Positions 28,318 through 36,698 of a stretch of 64,000 nucleotides of DNA are shown in pieces (the stretch's first letter is position 1; every line of letters begins with the position of its first letter). The notes beneath the pieces are model-generated. The model saw only the letters and a program-made list of their open reading frames with translations, ran no database searches and was not told where the DNA came from. The DNA is taken from the NCBI GenBank assembly GCA_963779805.1, contig CAVZZN010000003.1, forward strand, positions 682,001-746,000. Reading direction: 5' to 3'. A program made the position numbers and the translations under genes. The stretch is from CAIWHR01 sp963779805. GTDB taxonomy: Bacteria > Pseudomonadota > Gammaproteobacteria > Burkholderiales > Casimicrobiaceae.

Positions 28318-28832
28318 ATGCGGCGCTCGCCGCGCCCCTGCGGGCCGCGGCGCAGGCGTCGCGCGTTCCCGATGCGCCGCAATCCCACCCCGCGGGCGCG
28401 GGCCACGCGCTCAACCTTCCCGCCGCGCGCGACCTCGCGGCCGATGCCGCCCTCGCGCGGCGCGAGCGCATCCCGCTGCTGCTCTTCTTCGATCGCTGGG
28501 ATTGCGCGTATTGCGACCAGTTGCTGCGCGAATACCTCGTGCCGATGACGCGCGGCGGGGAATGGCGCGATCGCGTGCTGTATCGCCAGGTCGAGGTCGA
28601 CACCGCGGACCCGCTCGTCGACTTCGCCGGCAACAGCACCACGCAACGCGCGCTTGCGCAGCGCTACAACGTGCGCTTCACGCCGACCGTGCTGCTCGTC
28701 GACGCCGATGGCAAGGCGCTCGGCGATCCTCTGATCGGCTTCGCCTCGCCGGATTTCTACGGCGCCTATCTCGAGGACGCGATCAGGACCGCAACCGCGC
28801 GCGTTCGCGGCGAACGACCGGGCAAGACCTGA
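28318..28832 (+). CDS. Exported thioredoxin-fold protein (CAYC active site)
   Basis: The clear part reads RIPLLLFFDRWDCAYCDQLL, then YRQVEVDTADPLVDFAG, RYNVRFTPTVLLVDADG with the cis-Pro, and a final helix. CxxC with cis-Pro places it among SoxW/thioredoxin-like redox proteins. The upstream frame reads ALAAPLRAAAQA, which looks like a signal peptide end, but no in-frame ATG precedes it; ATG 28318 is in another frame, so an indel near the start is likely. It is divergent from hemC. Cytochrome or disulfide reduction is a guess. Confidence 0.7.
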
Positions 28833-28848
28833 CCCAGGGTCAACCCCG

Positions 28849-28897
28849 CCCCGTTACTCGGAGTAAACACTCCGAGTCGTTACTCCGAGTAACGGGG
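28849..28897. repeat. Palindromic repeat, locus 4
   Basis: Perfect 18-base arms CCCCGTTACTCGGAGTAA and TTACTCCGAGTAACGGGG enclose 13 bases that are a decayed third core (ACACTCCGAGTCG). It fills the gap between the convergent thioredoxin-fold and 2OG-oxygenase genes, ending one base before the latter's stop. Confidence 0.9.
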
Positions 28898-28898
28898 T

Positions 28899-29502
28899 TC
28901 ACGGCGTGCGGCGGCGGAACCAGCCGGTGAGCGCGATGCGCGGTCGCGACGCGGGCAGCACCTCGTGCTCGAACCGGTCCGCGGCGAACAGCACGAGCGT
29001 GCCGCCCTCGGGCAGCACATCCAGCGGCGGCCCATCGTCCAAGTGCACGCGCAGCGCACCGCCGTCGGTGTGCTGCCACCGCGTCGTTGAGGTACAGGAT
29101 GCAGGACAGCACGCGCGCGTCGTCGTCGCGAAAGCGGTCGCGATGGCGCGCGTAGCCCGCACCCGGCGGGTAGATCGCGTAATGCGCCTCGAGCGAGGCG
29201 AGCCCGAGCATGAGATCGCGGTTGAGCGCCTGCGCAAGCGCGTGCATCGTCGCGAGATACGCGCGCTCCGCGTCGTTGGTGGTCGCGTCGTCGAGCCACG
29301 CGATGCGATCGCCGCGGATCGACTCGGCCATGACGTGCGCGGCGCCGCGGCCCACACCCGCCGGGCGCAATGCCCCGGCGTCGTCGCGCTGCAGGGCTTG
29401 CGCGCGCAGCGCCGCGACAAGCGCCGGAGCGAACGCATCGCGCACGACCGCCACGCGCCCTTCGGCAAGCGCATCGGCAACGTCATGGCTCCATGCAGGC
29501 AT
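28899..29502 (-). CDS. 2OG-Fe(II) oxygenase (prolyl-4-hydroxylase-like), frameshifted
   Basis: About 200 residues. Iron ligands are visible: YARHRDRF gives HxD, FEHEVLP the distal His, and RIALTGWFRRR the 2-oxoglutarate-binding Arg. VLSCILYLND and HTDGGALRV are typical of the SM-20/P4H branch. Skipping one G near 29085 joins LYLNDA to WQHTDGG. Such enzymes hydroxylate proteins or small molecules using O2; the substrate is unknown. The stop abuts repeat locus 4. Confidence 0.82.
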
Positions 29503-29539
29503 CGGCAGGCGTGTGGATGAACTCCGGCGCGGCGAACGC

Positions 29540-29545
29540 TATGAT
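29540..29545 (+). promoter_or_regulatory. Putative -10 box (TATGAT) for denD
   Basis: TATGAT lies 47 bases before the denD ATG, just past the divergent oxygenase start. No clear -35. Confidence 0.4.
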
Positions 29546-29592
29546 AGTCGCCTCGCGCCGTATCGAGCGCGCATCGTCATCGGGGAAGAATC

Positions 29593-30567
29593 ATGCGGAT
29601 CGTCGTCACCGGAGGTGCAGGTTTCCTGGGCAGCCGCCTTGCGCGCGCATTGCTTGCACGCGGCACGTTGACCGATGCGCAGGGCACGCAACGCGAGATC
29701 CGCGAGATCGTGCTGGTCGACCTCGCGCCCGCACCGGCCCTCGGCGACGCGCGCGTGCAATCCTTGACCGGCGACCTTGCCGACCCCGCGTTCGTCGCGC
29801 GCGCGATCACGCCCGCGACCGGCTCGGTGTTCCATCTGGCTGCGGTGGTGAGCGGCCAGGCCGAAGCCGAATTCGACACCGGCATGCGCGTGAACCTGGA
29901 CGCGACGCGCACGCTGCTCGAGCGCTGCCGCCGTTGCAGCGCGCCGCCGAAGGTGCTGTTCACGAGCTCGCTCGCCGTCTTCGGCGGCGACCTGCCGGAT
30001 CCGGTGCCCGACAGCGCCGCCCTCATGCCGCAATCGTCCTACGGCACCCAGAAGGCCATCGGCGAGCTGCTGGTCTACGACATGACGCGCAAGGGCTTCA
30101 TCGACGGGCGGTCGCTGCGCCTGCCGACGATCACGGTGCGTCCCGGCAAGCCGAACAAGGCCGCGTCGTCGTTCGCGAGCGGCATCATCCGCGAGCCGCT
30201 GTCCGGTGTGGAAGCGATCTGCCCGGTGGATCGCAACACCCGCATGTGGGTGCAATCGCCGCGCGCGGTGATCGAGAACCTCGTCATCGGCCACGAAGCG
30301 CCGGCGTCCTCGTTCGGCAAGACCCGCTCGGTCAACGTGCCGGGCATCACCGTCGCGATCGGCGAGATGGTCGACGCCCTGCGCGCGGTGGCGGGCGATG
30401 ACGTGGCGAACCGCGTGCGCTGGCAATACGATCCCGTGATCGATCGCATCGTGTCGACGTGGCCGGCGCGCTTCGCGCCCGAGCTCGGCACGAAGCTCGG
30501 CATGAAGGCGGACCGGGACTTCGCGACGATCGTCCGCGCGTACATGGCGGACGACATGCCGCGCTGA
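29593..30567 (+). CDS. denD: D-erythronate dehydrogenase-like NAD-dependent epimerase/dehydratase
   Basis: A 324-residue extended SDR. VVTGGAGFLGSRLARAL is the NAD motif, VFHLAAVVSGQAEAEF and FTSSLAVFGGDLPDPVPD follow, and SSYGTQKAIGELL holds Tyr and Lys. The RPGKPNKAASSFASGIIREP segment is characteristic of the DenD branch acting on D-erythronate at C2. The partner kinase (DenK/OtnK) and isomerase are not in this window, so the function is inferred from family only. Repeat locus 5 starts 21 bases downstream. Confidence 0.82.
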   Translation: MRIVVTGGAGFLGSRLARALLARGTLTDAQGTQREIREIVLVDLAPAPALGDARVQSLTGDLADPAFVARAITPATGSVFHLAAVVSGQAEAEFDTGMRVNLDATRTLLERCRRCSAPPKVLFTSSLAVFGGDLPDPVPDSAALMPQSSYGTQKAIGELLVYDMTRKGFIDGRSLRLPTITVRPGKPNKAASSFASGIIREPLSGVEAICPVDRNTRMWVQSPRAVIENLVIGHEAPASSFGKTRSVNVPGITVAIGEMVDALRAVAGDDVANRVRWQYDPVIDRIVSTWPARFAPELGTKLGMKADRDFATIVRAYMADDMPR

Positions 30568-30587
30568 CGGCAGCATGACCGCCAACG

Positions 30588-30668
30588 CTTTACTCAGAGT
30601 AAAGATGGCCGGTCAGCGCTTCCATGTACTCTGAGTAATCCCGGCCATCTTTACTCTGAGTAACGGGG
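30588..30668. repeat. Palindromic repeat, locus 5 (three cores)
   Basis: Arms of 23 bases at 30590-30612 and 30641-30663 are exact complements: TTACTCAGAGTAAAG plus ATGGCCGG, mirrored as CCGGCCAT plus CTTTACTCTGAGTAA. A third core (TACTCTGAGTA, 30627-30637) sits in the loop. The shared ACGGGG end follows. It lies between convergent denD and dusA. Confidence 0.9.
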
Positions 30669-30678
30669 TTGCCGAAGC

Positions 30679-31666
30679 TCACGCCGCCACGGGCTCCACC
30701 GCCGCCAGCGCCTGCTCGAAGATCCGCACGTCGCCGCCCCTGAGGTGGTTGGCGTCCGACAGGATCTGCCGGTAGCGTCGCCCGCCCGAGCGCCCGTGAT
30801 ACAGCCCGAGCATGTGGCGCGTGATGGCGCGCAGCTGCACGCCGCGCGCGAGCTGCGCCTGCGGTGTACGGGATCATCGCCTGCAGCACCTCGGCACGCG
30901 AGCGCGCCGGCTGCGCGTCGCCGAACACGAGCCAGTCCGCCTGAGCGAGCAGATAGGGATCGTGATACGCGACGCGGCCCAGCATGACGCCATCCACGAC
31001 GGCGAGCTCGCGCTCCATCGCGCTCCACTCGTTCAGGCCCCCGTTGATGACGATCGTGAGGTGCGGGAAATCGCGCTTCAGCCGATGCACCACGTCATAC
31101 CGCAACGGCGGAACCTCCCGGTTCTCCTTGGGGGAGAGCCCTTTCAGCACGGCGTTGCGTGCGTGCACGATGAAGACCTCGCACCCCGCTTCGCTGACCT
31201 TGCCGACGAAGTCGCGCACGAACGCGTAATCCTCGCTGGCGTCGAGCCCGATGCGGTGCTTGACGGTCACGGGAAGATCGACCGCGTCGCGCATCGCGCG
31301 CACGCACTGCGCGACGAGCTGCGGCTCGGCCATGAGGCACGCGCCGAAGCTTCCGGTCTGCACGCGCTCCGACGGACAGCCCACGTTGAGATTGATCTCG
31401 TCGTAGCCCCACTTCGCGCCGAGCCTTGCCGAGCGCGCGAGCATGCCGGGATCGCTGCCACCGAGCTGCAGCGCAAGCGGATGCTCCGCCGGATCGAAAT
31501 CCAGGTGATGAGGCACGTCGCCGTGCTCCAGCGCGGCGGACGTGATCATCTCGGTGTAGAGGCGCGTGTGGCGCGTGATGAGGCGCAGGAAGTACCGACA
31601 GTGCCGGTCGGTCCAGTCCATCATCGGCGCGACGCACAGCCGCCATCCACTAACACTCTGAGTCAT
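30679..31666 (-). CDS. dusA: tRNA-dihydrouridine(20/20a) synthase
   Basis: FMN enzyme reducing U20 of tRNA. CVAPMMDWTDRHCRYF, TRLYTEMITSAALEHGD, LQLGGSDPGMLARSA, INLNVGCPSERVQTGSFGAC with the catalytic Cys, TVKHRIGLD and NGGLNEW are all DusA hallmarks. One extra base near 30862 shifts the frame; skipping it joins MIPYT to QAQLARGVQLRAI and leads to a TGA at 30679. The gene is otherwise full length (about 328 residues). Confidence 0.93.
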
Positions 31667-31912
31667 CTGTCTTCAGCGGCATCCAATAAGGACAATGATC
31701 GCCGCGTGCCGTGGTTTGTGCACACGAATCGCGACATTCTCCCACCTGCCGAGCGGCAAATGGCGCGCGTGCAGCCACGCTGCGGCGGACGGCACCGCGA
31801 CCGCCGCGTCTCGGTCGCGACGCGCTGCCGTGTGCCGTGTGCTGCGACCGCAAGTGGCGCAGCGCGCCGCGGCGATGCGGGCGGGCATTTGCCAACATTT
31901 CAAGAGTCGTTG

Positions 31913-31918
31913 TATCAT
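31913..31918 (+). promoter_or_regulatory. Putative -10 box (TATCAT) of the ars operon
   Basis: TATCAT sits 6 bases before the arsR ATG. An imperfect dyad, CAACATTTC...GTTG, overlaps it (31893-31912) and could be the ArsR operator. The rest of 31667-31890 shows no gene. Confidence 0.35.
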
Positions 31919-31924
31919 TGCAGC

Positions 31925-32303
31925 ATGGAAAAGAGCACCGCCACCCGGATCTTCGAATCGTTGTCGTCCGGCATCCGCCTGGACGCCTACCGCCTGCTGG
32001 TGAAGCAAGGCAGTACCGGCATGGTGGCAGGCCAGATCGCAGCGGAGCTCGATCTGCCTCCCACCAACATGTCGTTCCACCTCAAGGCGATGACCCAGGC
32101 GGGACTGCTCAATGTGGAGCAGGAGGGAAGGTTCCAGCGCTATCGCGCAAATCTTCGACCTGATAACGGACTTGATTGCCTACCTCACCGAGGAGTGCTG
32201 CGCCGGGCATCCCGAGCGCTGCGGCGTGGGGCGTCCGGCAACCGTCGTCCGAGTGCAGCGCACTCGCGCGTCGCAGTCGCCCAAGAGCCGAGCCGCGCGA
32301 TGA
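31925..32303 (+). CDS. arsR: ArsR/SmtB family metalloregulator, frameshifted
   Basis: A winged-helix repressor, about 126 residues: RIFESLSSGIRLDAYRLLV, QIAAELDLPPTNMSFHLKAM (recognition helix) and GLLNVEQEGRFQRYRANL. Skipping one C near 32155 restores LDLITDLIAYLTEECC. The tail EECCAGHPERCG has a vicinal Cys pair plus a third Cys, likely the As(III) site by analogy with C-terminal-site ArsR proteins. The stop overlaps the next ATG as ATGA. It probably represses this operon. Confidence 0.88.
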
Positions 32304-32780
32304 AGGTCCTGTTCCTGTGCACCGGCAATTCGGCGCGGTCGATCCTCGCCGAAGCGACCTTCAACCATCTTGCCCCCGCAGGGTGGCACGCGTCGAGCGC
32401 AGGCAGCCATCCCACCGGCACGGTGAATCCGCACGCGCTCGCCTTGCTGGCACGCGAAGGCATCGCCAGCCGACGGGTGCTCACAGCAAGTCGTGGGACA
32501 CGCTGCCCACACCGGAGATCGTGATCACCGTGTGCGCGAGCGCGGCCGGCGAAACGTGTCCGGCCTATCTCGGTCCCGTCCTGCGCGCCCATTGGGGTGT
32601 CGACGATCCTGCAAAGGTCACCGGCACGGATGCGCGAGATCGACGCCGCGTTCGAGCAGGCGTACCGCATCCTGCGCAAGCGCATCGAAGCTTTCCTTGC
32701 GCTGCCGTTGGCGCAGAATTCGGCACGATCGCGCGCGCCTCAAGGCCGAGCTCGAGCGAATCGGCACCCTGTTGCCGTAA
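32300..32780 (+). CDS. arsC: Low-molecular-weight phosphatase-type arsenate reductase, frameshifted
   Basis: LFLCTGNSARSILAEA is the CX5R loop binding arsenate; ITVCASAAGETCPAYLG supplies the two further redox cysteines, matching thioredoxin-coupled ArsC. SKSWD after the first third is also typical. The frame is disturbed near 32480 (needs a missing base or two extra ones, unlike all other breaks), near 32635 and near 32720. After correction the protein ends KAELERIGTLLP. It reduces As(V) to As(III) for export by the next gene. Confidence 0.85.
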
Positions 32781-32791
32781 CGCAGCCATCC

Positions 32792-33839
32792 ATGAGCGCC
32801 ATCACCAGCAAGCTCTCGTTTCTCGACCGGTATCTGACCGTCTGGATCTTCGCGGCCATGGCCCTGGGCGTCGGCCTCGGGTTCTTCGTGCCGGGCATCG
32901 AGGATTTCATCAATCGCTTCCAGGTCGGAACGACCAACATCCCCATCGCGGTCGGCCTGATGCTGATGATGTACCCGCCTTTTGCGAAGGTGCGCTACGA
33001 GGAGCTGCCCGACGTCTTCCGCGACAGGAAGGTGCTGACGCTGTCGCTGGTGCAGAACTGGATCGTCGGGCCGGTGCTGATGTTCGCGCTGGCGATCGTC
33101 TTCCTGCACGACAAGCCGGAATACATGGTCGGCCTCATCATGATCGGCCTGGCGCGCTGCATCGCGATGGTGATCGTCTGGAACGAGCTCGCCAAGGGTT
33201 CCACGGAGTATGCGGCGGGCCTGGTCGCCTTCAACTCGATCTTCCAGGTGCTGTTCTTCAGCGTCTACGCGTGGCTGTTCATCACCGTGCTTCCGCCGTT
33301 CTTCGGGATGTCCGGGCTCGGTCGTCGACATCTCGATCCGCCAGATCGCCGAGAGCGTCTTCATCTACCTCGGCATCCCGTGCATCGCCGGGGTGCTGAC
33401 GCGCGTCGTCATGCTGCGATTCGTCTCGAAGGAGTGGTATCACACCCGTTTCGTGCCGAAGATCGGCCCGATCACGCTGGTCGCGCTGCTGTTCACCATC
33501 GTCGTCATGTTCAGCCTGAAGGGCAAGCTGATCGTCGGCATTCCGCTCGATGTGGTGCGGATCGCGATTCCGCTGCTGATCTACTTCGTCGTGATGTTCC
33601 TCATCTCGTTCTTCATGAGCAGGCGCCTGGGCGCGAACTATGAAAAGAGCGCCACGCTCTCCTTCACCGCAGCGAGCAACAATTTCGAATTGGCCATCGC
33701 GGTTGCCGTGGCGGTCTACGGGATCAATTCCGGCGCGGCATTCGCAGCCGTCATCGGGCCGCTGGTCGAGGTGCCGGTGATGATCGGCCTGGTCAATGTC
33801 GCGCTGCTGTTTCAGAGGAGATATTTCGCTCCGGCTTGA
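32792..33839 (+). CDS. acr3: ACR3 family arsenite efflux transporter, frameshifted
   Basis: A ten-segment bile-acid/arsenite transporter. LDRYLTVWIFAAMALGVGLG, GLMLMMYPPFAKVRYEEL and LARCIAMVIVWNELA with the essential Cys are diagnostic; SFTAASNNFELAIAVAVA is the second-half motif. An extra base near 33318 joins FGMSGLG to VVDISIRQIAESV. It starts 12 bases after arsC. It exports As(OH)3 driven by the membrane potential. Confidence 0.92.
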
Positions 33840-33905
33840 CCGTATGACTGCCCGACCCTCATCGACATGAACGGGCGGCCAGAGCGAAAGCGAGGGAACC
33901 CAGCC

Positions 33906-34441
33906 ATGAACTGCCTGATGACCGCCTGGCACCAGCACGAAGCCGAGTTGCGCGGCTGGCTGCGGCATCGCCTGGGCAACGCGGTCGATGCCGAGGACCT
34001 GCTGCAGGACCTGTTTCATCAAGGCCATGCGCCAGGGCGAAGCGCTTCTGCGCGATCGGCAATGCCCGCGCCTGGCTGTTCGAGGTGGCGCGCAATGCGC
34101 TGGCCGACCGGCTGCGCCTCGCGCGCGAGACGGTCGAGCTGCCCGAGGATCTGAGCGCCGAAACCGACGAGGCGGCCACGGTCGACAGCCTGGCGGTGTG
34201 CCTGCCGCGCGTGCTCTCCGAACTGAGCCCCGAGGATCGCGAGGCCATCACGCTGTGCGACCTCGAGGGCCTGCCGCAGGACGAATACGCGCGCCGCAAG
34301 GGGCTGAGCCTGCCGGGCGCCAAGTCCCGCGTCCAGCGCGCGCGCAAGCGGCTGCGCGAGCGGCTCACGCAAGGCTGCCAGGTGCGCCTGGACGCGGCCG
34401 GGCAGGTCAGCGATTTCGTGCCGCGCCCGCCGCTCGCCTGA
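33906..34441 (+). CDS. ECF RNA polymerase sigma factor (SigZ-like), frameshifted
   Basis: Region 2: HEAELRGWLRHRLGNAVDAEDLLQDLF then ARAWLFEVARNALADRLR (quoted in parts). Region 4: LSELSPEDREAITLCDLEGL and DEYARRKGLSLPGAKSRVQRARKRL, the helix-turn-helix. Two extra bases (about 34016 and 34062) split the regions. SigZ-type factors often sit beside permease and thioredoxin genes, as here, and may direct their transcription. No anti-sigma factor is seen. The C-terminal QGCQVRLDAAG matches the SigZ branch. Confidence 0.8.
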
Positions 34442-34554
34442 TAGCTCTCGCCGCGGCCGCGGCGCCGGGGCTGCATCTTTTGGCGGGGTCGTTCGTCTTC
34501 ACTGGTAAGGGCGCAATCCGTGCCCCGGCCGACATCGACGAGGGAACACTGCCG

Positions 34555-35606
34555 ATGAACGCCGTTCTTGCCCCGTTGAGGCGCTGGCCCGACCAGCAGC
34601 CGCTGCTGTTCCTGCTCCTGGCCGCCGCGGCCTGGTTTGGCCTGTATCAGACCCTGATGCCCGCCGTCCGAAGCGCTGGTGGCCGCGCTTGCCGGTGGAG
34701 CGCGACAGCCACCTCGGCGGCGCGCTGCAGTTCTTCTTCTACGACACGCCCAAGGTGCTGCTGCTGCTCACCGGCATCGTGTTCGTGATGGGGATGATCA
34801 ACTCCTACTTCACGCCGGAGCGCACGCGCGCCCTGCTGGCCGGGCGCACCGAGGGCGCGGCCAACGTCATGGCGGCGAGTCTGGGCATCGTCACGCCGTT
34901 CTGCTCCTGCTCGGCGGTGCCGCTGTTCATCGGCTTCGTGCAGGCGGGCGTGCCGCTGGGCGTGACCTTCTCGTTCCTGATTTCGGCGCCGATGGTCAAC
35001 GAAGTCGCGCTCACGCTGCTGTTCGCCATGTTCGGCTGGAAGGTCGCCCTGCTCTACCTCGGCCTCGGCCTGTCGGTGGCGATCGTGGCCGGCTGGGTGA
35101 TCGGCCGGCTGAAGATGGAAGCGTATCTGGAGGACTGGGTGCGCGACATGCCGCACACCGTCGCGGCCGTCGGCGAGGACAGGCTCAGCCTCGGCGAGCG
35201 CCTCGACGCCGGCTTCGCCTCGGTGCGCGAGATCGTCGGCAAGGTCTGGCCCTACATCCTGGTCGGCATCGCCATCGGCGCCGGCATCCACGGCTATGTG
35301 CCCGAGGACTTCATGGCCTCGTTCATGGGCAAGGACGCCTGGTGGGCGGTGCCGCTGGCGGTGGTGATCGGCGTGCCCATGTACACCAACGCGGCCGGCG
35401 TGATCCCGATCGTGCAGGCGCTGCTCGCCAAGGGCGCGGCGCTGGGCACCGTGCTCGCGTTCATGATGAGCGTGATCGCCCTGTCGTTCCCGGAGATGGT
35501 GATCCTGCGCAAGGTGCTCAAGATGCGCCTGATCGCCACGTTCGTCGGCGTGGTCGCCACGCGGCATCCTGATCGTGGGCTACGTGTTCAACGCGGTCTC
35601 TGTTAA
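34555..35606 (+). CDS. DUF318/ArsP-like permease with CSC motif, frameshifted
   Basis: An eight-to-ten-segment permease. GIVTPFCSCSAVPLFIGFVQAG holds the CSC metal/thiol motif (quoted in part as PFCSCSAVPLF), ISAPMVNEVALTLL follows, and the second half repeats with GVPMYTNAAGVIPIVQALL. Relatives are SO_0444-type Cu/Zn or ArsP organoarsenical exporters. Frame slips near 34670, 34700 and 35563 are each one extra base; the exact stop is uncertain. It is followed by a CxxC thioredoxin gene 24 bases on, forming module 1. Confidence 0.8.
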
Positions 35607-35630
35607 TCGTTCAGTACCAAGGAGTTCGTC

Positions 35631-35873
35631 ATGAAAGAAATCAAGGTACTCGGCACCGGCTGCGCGCAACTGCCGCACCACCATCGCGCTGATCGAGCAG
35701 GTGGCGCAGGCCAAGGGCGTTGCCGTCAACCTGCAGAAGGTCGAGGAACTGCGCGACATCATGAGCTACGGCGTGATGTCCACGCCGGGCGTGGTCATCG
35801 ACGGCAAGGTGGTGCATGCGGGCGGCGTGCCGAGCCGCGACAAGATCGAACAGTGGCTGGCCGCCGCGCCTGA
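35631..35873 (+). CDS. Small redox-active thioredoxin-like protein (CxxC), frameshifted
   Basis: About 80 residues: KEIKVLGTGCANC after skipping one base near 35668, then TTIALIEQVAQAKGV, LRDIMSYGVMSTPGVVIDGKV with a cis-Pro, and SRDKIEQWL. This is the MJ0307/TM0996-type thioredoxin. Module 2 at 38168 has the same gene intact. It probably exchanges disulfides with, or delivers metal to, the upstream permease. The stop position is approximate. Confidence 0.78.
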   Translation: MKEIKVLGTGCAQLPHHHRADRAGGAGQGRCRQPAEGRGTARHHELRRDVHAGRGHRRQGGACGRRAEPRQDRTVAGRRA

Positions 35874-35895
35874 TCCAACCAGGAGTACTGACCTC

Positions 35896-36124
35896 ATGAA
35901 CCCGCAAAAGAAGTTTCCACCTCGTGTTCTCCCTGCTGATGGGCGCGATGATGATCTCCCTGATGACCCTGGTCATCACCTTCGTCAACGTCGGCCTGGT
36001 ACCGGATTTCGTCGCGCGCTGGGCGCGTGCCTTCCTGATCGCCTACGTCGTCGGCGTGCCGGTCATCTATTTCCTGGCGCCCACCGCGCGCAGGTTGACG
36101 ACGAGGTTCGTCGACGTGCCGTGA
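35896..36124 (+). CDS. DUF2798 small membrane protein, frameshifted
   Basis: About 75 residues: a short charged start (MNPQKKFP), two membrane helices (LMGAMMISLMTLVITFVNVG, ARAFLIAYVVGVPVIYFL) and TARRLTTRFV. Skipping one base near 35925 joins KFP to LVFSLLMGAMM. The family is found with redox and metal genes but has no known function. AGGAG precedes the ATG by 11 bases. Confidence 0.72.
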
Positions 36125-36146
36125 CCGGACCTCGAGACCGACGATC

Positions 36147-36578
36147 ATGAGCCCGCCAACGATGAAGATGGAATTCCATGTGGAATCGCGTCGCATCGAC
36201 GCGCATGGAAGTCTTGCCCGCTGCAAGGACGCCGAGATTGCACTCGATACCGATCTCGCCGGCAATCGGGATGCGTTCAACCCGGCCGAGCTGCTGCTCG
36301 CAGCGCTGTCGGCCTGCATGATCAAGGGCATCGAGCGCGTGACGCCGATGCTCAAGTTCTCGCTGCGCGGCGTCGAAGTGCGCATGCACGGCGTGCGGCA
36401 GGATATCCCGCCGAAGATGGAGTCGATCACCTACGAGATCGTCGTCGACACCGACGAGCCGGATCAACGCCTGGACCTGCTGCACTACAACGTCAAGCAG
36501 TACGGCACGGTGTTCAATACGGTCGCACCGGGCACGGTGCTCGGTGGCGTGCTGCGGCGCCGGGAGGCGCCAAAGTGA
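36147..36578 (+). CDS. OsmC-like peroxiredoxin family protein
   Basis: A 143-residue intact OsmC/Ohr fold: FNPAELLLAALSACMIKGIER holds the first redox Cys in the ELLLAALSACM motif. The second Cys expected in Ohr is not obvious in the C-terminal half, so peroxide reduction is uncertain; YhfA-like relatives also lack it. It sits between the two permease-thioredoxin modules, consistent with thiol-stress defence. Confidence 0.78.
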   Translation: MSPPTMKMEFHVESRRIDAHGSLARCKDAEIALDTDLAGNRDAFNPAELLLAALSACMIKGIERVTPMLKFSLRGVEVRMHGVRQDIPPKMESITYEIVVDTDEPDQRLDLLHYNVKQYGTVFNTVAPGTVLGGVLRRREAPK

Positions 36579-36698
36579 GCGGTGAAGCATTGATCATCGT
36601 CAGACAACGCATGCTGCGAACGCGCACACTGGATTGAACGGGCTCCAGGGCGTCGGTGGTGCATGACGGCTGCCGAGCGAACCCGGCGAGCCTTGGGC

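Noticed and set aside
12395..30668. CRISPR array
   Set aside because: The palindromic repeats are kilobases apart, have no regular spacers and no cas genes nearby.
31653..31665. ACACTCTGAGTCA, resembling a degenerate repeat core, at the dusA start
   Set aside because: It encodes the dusA N terminus (Met-Thr-Gln-Ser), lacks a partner core and is not at a convergent junction, so it is probably chance.
32300..33839. Programmed frameshifting as the explanation for arsC and acr3 breaks
   Set aside because: The same kind of break occurs in dozens of unrelated genes without a shared slippery site, which points to sequencing error.
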